Part shown: positions 60,185 through 64,000 of the stretch, one piece after another
How positions within the stretch are numbered: position 1 is the stretch's first letter
Layout: every line of letters starts with the position of its first letter
Origin: Rhododendron vialii
Taxonomy: Eukaryota > Streptophyta > Magnoliopsida > Ericales > Ericaceae
DNA: 64,000 nt
NCBI RefSeq assembly: GCF_030253575.1
Contig: NC_080569.1
Span: 1,322,001-1,386,000, forward strand
Direction: 5' to 3'
The notes under the pieces: generated by a model
Databases searched by the model: none
Told to the model about the DNA's origin: nothing
The model's input: only the letters and a program-made list of their open reading frames with translations
Program-made: the position numbers and the translations under genes

Positions 60185-62088
60185 AAGGTACACCATAACC
60201 TACAATTTCTTCACCCTTTCCTCTCCATGTGGGGTATTCTTAACAGGTTGGCGAATTAGCAGGAATAGCAATCGGAGCTACAATATTGCTTAACATTCTA
60301 ATAGCCGGGTTAGTGATTCTTCATTTTCAAATTACCCCCCCCCCCCCCCCCCCCCCCCTCGCTCTCTCTCTCTCTTAAATTACTCCATTCGTCCCAAATT
60401 CTTGGTCCTCTTTCCTTTTTTGGAAGTCTCAAAAGATTAGTTATATATTTTAATGTAATATATTTATAGTATCAAATATGAATATTGTTTAATAGATCTC
60501 AATGAGTTCTTTTATACAAAATTAGGAATTGCTCGTGTCCAAAGGCACGAAGCAATGCGTTTTGAGCACAAAATGTTTTTTGTCATAAAAAGTTTTTGTT
60601 TTCGATCCCTCATCACTATTTTCATTGGTAGTGTACGACACTACTAATGATCATCCAAATCACATAAATTTGAGCCAACAAATTCAAATCCAATATCATG
60701 TTGCATTCATAAGATCATATGTTATTTTCTTTTTGTATATGACTGTAAGAAAATCAACCTAAAAGGAAACAAATTAAAAAATATATTAAATTGAATGTAA
60801 GGAAAATTAACTTTAGACAGAAATCAATTATTGAGTTGATTTAAATTCAAGAAGATAATCAAGCTTTTTAAGGAAACAACTTAAAAACAATCAATCGAAA
60901 GAATTTACCAGTCATAAAGTTATGAGGTTTATATTAGGAAGTATGCTCTCGATCAGACGGATATGATCTATTGAAAATTCGATCCGATGGATGGTTGTAG
61001 AGGGTGTTGGATTTGTATAGATAGACAAAAACTACTCTGTTTTATAACCTAGATTTTTAAAATCACCAAAAAAAATTATAGATTATAAGATATAATTAAT
61101 TGAAAAGTAGCACGTACTTTCAAAAAAGACCAAGATTTTGGGACAGAAGAGTAATATTATTTTTTTACTTCCTACGTCCCCTTTGTCACCTTTTTACAAT
61201 CCAGTATTTCATTTTGAGTTGTTCCTTAATAAGTGTCAATTTTGTAAAATTAGTGGGTAAAAATTAGAACATTTTTCATTTTGCCTCTAGAAAAGTATGT
61301 TCCATTTTGTAGAGTGTAATGATAATATCTCTATAGAGGGTAAGTAGAGAAAATTATAACTTTTAGAGTGTAATGATATTATCTCTATAGAGGGTAAGTA
61401 GAGAAAATTATAACTTTTAAAGTGTAATGATAATATCTCTATAGAGTGTAAGTAGAGAAAATTAGTGTAATGATAATATTTCCATATGTCAAACTACGAC
61501 AACAATTGACATCCACACGTTTGTCATCCTATTAGACAATGATCTGTCAAACTCACATTGATCAAACTTTTTAACAGAAAAATTCTTCACTCATTTAACT
61601 CAGCTAATAGCTAACACTATATATATCATCAAGAATGAATAGGCTGAACGTACTCTTTAATGGTCTGCTCCAAAAAAAGTTGACTGTCGGGATGGTAGAA
61701 TGTGTAGACTTTTAGATCCCTAGCATCCATAGTGCAGTGGCCAAAAGTGTGTCGACATGTAAGATGAACAAAGTGAGACTCAATTTGGGGTGTTTATCAT
61801 TTTCAAGTAACATCCTGGTAACTGAATGTGTTGATCACTTTCGCCATATATACACATTTGCATGCGATCCATCGATTAATACATTTTTACAGGCCTTCCA
61901 CTGGTGGTTCAATGAATCCGGTGAGGACAATGGGGCCAGCGATTGCAACAGGGAATTACAAATCAATATGGATATACATGGTGGCACCCACACTCGGGGC
62001 CCTTGCAGGCGCAGGTGTCTACACACTAGTGAAGTTGGGAGCGGTTGAGGGTGAAACCCCACGCCCGGTCAGGAGCTTCCGCCGCTAA
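57926..62088 (+). CDS. NIP5;1-like nodulin-26-like intrinsic protein (boric acid channel), four exons
   Basis: Exons 57926-58108, 59595-60014, 60247-60308 and 61893-62088, in phase with GT-AG introns, give 286 residues. An aquaporin-family plasma-membrane channel with six membrane helices. The two pore loops read [10 protein letters not shown] (NPS, residues 119-121) and [13 protein letters not shown] (NPV, 230-232, with the selectivity-filter Arg 233). The NPS/NPV pair and the C-terminus PRPVRSFRR are typical of NIP5;1, which imports boric acid into roots. The N-terminus keeps the Thr-Pro-Gly motif (ATPGTP) linked to polar localisation in Arabidopsis. The linker [10 protein letters not shown] between the Cys-rich KC motif and DVSLTRK is shorter than in relatives and seems locally out of register. 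No AUG-stop minimal upstream frame was seen in the 320 bp before the start. Introns 1 and 3 carry transposon remnants. Confidence 0.93.
58446..58850 (-). mobile_element. 3' end of a Ty1/Copia element in NIP intron 1
   Basis: On the minus strand: RNase H C-terminal coding ([20 protein letters not shown]), a purine tract GCGGGGGTG, then an LTR starting TGTTAAGTACATC (58729) and ending GAGGCA (58446). The remaining part of the element is gone. A truncated, old copy unrelated to the young one at 44 kb. Confidence 0.7.
59274..59306 (+). repeat. (GA)n microsatellite in NIP intron 1
   Basis: About 15 GA units. Confidence 0.8.
60152..60180. repeat. (AT)n microsatellite in NIP intron 2
   Basis: About 14 AT units, 66 bp before exon 3. 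Confidence 0.85.
60337..60358 (+). repeat. Homopolymer of 22 cytosines in NIP intron 3
   Basis: 22 uninterrupted C residues, 28 bp after the exon 3 donor, followed by a CT run. Long poly-C is rare in plant DNA and prone to sequencing error. Confidence 0.9.
60383..61151. mobile_element. Stowaway-like element, 769 bp, in NIP intron 3
   Basis: Inverted ends CTCCATTCGTCCCAAATTCT and, read inward from the right, CTCTTCTGTCCCAAAATCTT, with flanking TA (60381-60382, 61152-61153). Much longer than a usual Stowaway MITE, so it probably holds inner insertions. Confidence 0.6.
61311..61466 (+). repeat. 54-bp tandem repeat, about three copies, in NIP intron 3
   Basis: Unit starts AGAGTGTAATGATAATATCT and ends AAATTATAACTTTT. 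Copies at 61311, 61365 and 61419 (the last truncated), nearly identical. Confidence 0.85.
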
Positions 62089-63033
62089 GGATGCAACACG
62101 ACTTCTCTCCCCCCCTCTCCAGTCTCTCCCTCCCCTCTCCCTCTCCCTCTCCCTCTCCCTCCGTGTGTGCGCAACAAGGGCCTTGCTTAACCATTCCTAT
62201 CACTATTACTATTATCATGCTAGAGCTCTATTATCAGTATTTGCCATCGAGACTTTTCTTCTATAATAACTTTATTTTTTTACGCAACTGATGTAGAAGT
62301 TGCGGTTTGTAAATTGAACGGTTCAAATCAGGAAAATATTAACTTGATGGCTTTTATTTAAAGAACACAAGAGAGTTGGACGAAACATTTATTCTTCTCT
62401 ATCAAAAACCAAAGATAAGGATAAAGGCCAATTATATTACTTTTCATTCTATCTTAGTACTGTTACTGGCAACAACACATGCACACTTCTATCGAACAGC
62501 GCCACATGTTGATTCAAATCCTGGCTTTGCTTACTGTAGGTATGTAAGACGACCACAAGAACTAGTACTGTGAATTTTTTTTTCTCAAGTTGGAAGGCAG
62601 AGTAGCTATTTTTCGTTGGCTTCTAGGAGCATCAAATTACATTTGAAATGGACAAAATAAAATAGGTATTCAGTGCACGGAAAGTCCAGTAAAGTGTATA
62701 GAAAAAGCTGGGGAGTAAATGATAAAGGAAGTCAAAAGAATTTTGATTGCATGGGAGGGCAATTGGGTCATTCTAGCATATTTGGTAATCAATGACTGTG
62801 GCAAGAACAAATGTTCCCGTGGCATTAACTGCCTCCTAAACAATTTGTAAGGTGTGCTACGTACTGCTATCTCATATATCACTTGAAACATGTTCTTGAT
62901 CTTGGTAACGGATGAGTTTGTGACGTCATATATATGAACGTTTGTCTTGATCAATGTGGCTGGCCATGGTAATGAATACCAGAAAGTCTATGTGCGCCCA
63001 CCACGGTGGATTCATGCGATGACTGTATCACCG

Positions 63034-63097
<64 letters not shown>

Positions 63098-63291
63098 ATC
63101 TCTCTTTTTGTGATAAGAATCATATATCCAATTGTAATCTTGCATATTTCTCTTTATTATATCCTTGGATTAGGAGATTTGATTGTGATTTCTTTGATTG
63201 AAGGAGATTTTGATGTACTCTTGCATAAACAAGTCAGCTTGAAGGAGGTTTACAGGATTTTGGGCTTGTTGAGCTATTTATTTTTTAGAGC
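62089..63291. other. NIP 3' flank, no further gene
   Basis: A (CCCTCT)n-like run just after the stop (62105-62162) probably lies in the NIP 3' UTR. No other gene is recognised. CAGAAAGTCTATGTG at about 62990 resembles the left end of MITE family M1 but is not followed by the rest of it. Confidence 0.45.
63042..63095. repeat. (TA)n microsatellite
   Basis: About 27 TA units without interruption; reading frames of Tyr-Ile repeats here are artefacts. Confidence 0.9.
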
Positions 63292-63964
63292 TGTACATAG
63301 AATTTTTATATTCATCTCAAAATTAATTAGCAATGAATTGAGAGATTCCAAATATTATTAAGTAATTATTCATTTTACTATCAAGCAATGTGAGATTTTA
63401 TTTCCTTAACATCTCCCATCACGTGCAACAACATTTGAAATCTATCACGTATAATCTCTTTTTGGGTCTATTATGCATTGTGCAGCCTTTAATTTGGTTG
63501 GTCATCACGGGGCATGGTCGGATTGTAAATTTTTTTAAATGTGGGGTGGAATAGGCTCCGTTCTGATACCATGTAGAAATTTTATATCCATCTCAAAATT
63601 AATTGGCATTGAGTGGAGAGGTCTAAATGTTATTAAGTGATCACCGATTTCACTCCCAAGCAATCTCTATTTATTGCCAATTAATTTTGAGATGGATATA
63701 AATTAAAGTTTCTACATGATATCAAAGTGGGGCCCATTCCACTCCATATTTTAAAAATTTTATAATTCACACCCACGATGGCAAACTAGTAAAAAAGTTT
63801 CACGATGATAGACCCAAAAAGAGGCTATACGTGACAGACCTTAAATGCGATTGCACATGAGGGAGGATGCATGTTAAGGAAACATATATAGTCTCACATT
63901 AATTACTTGGAAGCGGAATGGGTGATCATTTAATGACATTTGAGACTCATATAAAATTTCTACA
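63292..63964. mobile_element. Two TRIM elements fused head to head
   Basis: A minus-strand copy: short LTR at 63411-63292 beginning TGTTAAGGAAATAAAATCTC, an internal region, then PBS complement at 63562-63571 (TGGTATCAGA) next to a partial LTR (63572 to about 63655). A plus-strand copy: partial LTR ending TTTCTACA at 63716, a PBS-like TGATATCAAAG, an internal region with GATAGACCCAAAAAGAGGCT also present inverted in the first copy, then a full LTR 63872-63964 (TGTTAAGGAAAC to TTTCTACA). The symmetry point is about 63660. No coding capacity; both copies are diverged. Confidence 0.7.
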
Positions 63965-64000
63965 CTGTACTGCTATAGCGCTTGGTGTGCTACTAGTAAT

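Noticed and set aside
63035-63361. 108-residue frame starting in Tyr-Ile repeats
   Set aside because: It begins in the (TA)n microsatellite and runs into a TRIM LTR; not a gene.

Overview
This is a plant nuclear window, almost certainly from a woody eudicot. The genes are spliced with GT-AG introns. They include plant-specific families (GH3 amido synthetase, phi-class glutathione S-transferases, a PLS-type pentatricopeptide protein, a NIP aquaporin). Much of the remainder is transposon-derived. I cannot name the species from the sequence alone.

Layout. 0.3-2.5 kb: a 40S ribosomal protein S21 gene (+) that seems to lack one short coding segment. 2.5-8.3 kb: gene-free, with an inverted TRIM-like element, an old solo LTR inside a duplicated repeat, and a small DNA-transposon derivative. 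8.4-11.3 kb: an intact five-exon GH3 gene (+). 11.3-16.8 kb: MITEs and a remarkable inverted 20-bp minisatellite. 16.8-19.8 kb: dephospho-CoA kinase, three exons (-). 20.5 kb: tRNA-Gly(CCC) with a decayed tandem copy. 21.3-22.7 kb: an intronless E-subclass PPR gene (+) followed by a decayed relative. 25.2-29.4 kb: a 4.3-kb DNA element with inverted repeats of several hundred bases, carrying a captured GRF-type zinc-finger gene. 31.8-50.6 kb: a tandem cluster of phi-class GST genes, all on the minus strand (three with full coding capacity, one split by a solo LTR, plus fragments). 57.9-62.1 kb: a NIP5;1-like boric-acid channel gene (+). The right end holds a head-to-head pair of TRIM elements.

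The most striking region is the last GST gene. Its second intron holds a SINE, and inside that SINE sits a 5.9-kb Ty1/Copia element whose two 706-bp LTRs differ at one base that I could find. All three coding exons of the GST remain open, so the intron is now about 6.7 kb long. Nested insertions of this kind, each with its own target-site duplication, let the order of events be read directly.

The genes do not form one pathway. GH3 (hormone conjugation), the GST cluster (detoxification), COAE (coenzyme A synthesis) and NIP5;1 (boron uptake) are independent loci. The shared theme is local duplication followed by transposon invasion: the GST array, the PPR 3' fragments, the tRNA copy and two arrays of the same 20-bp minisatellite. 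Exon limits were set by hand from splice signals, reading phase and family similarity; no search or alignment program was run.
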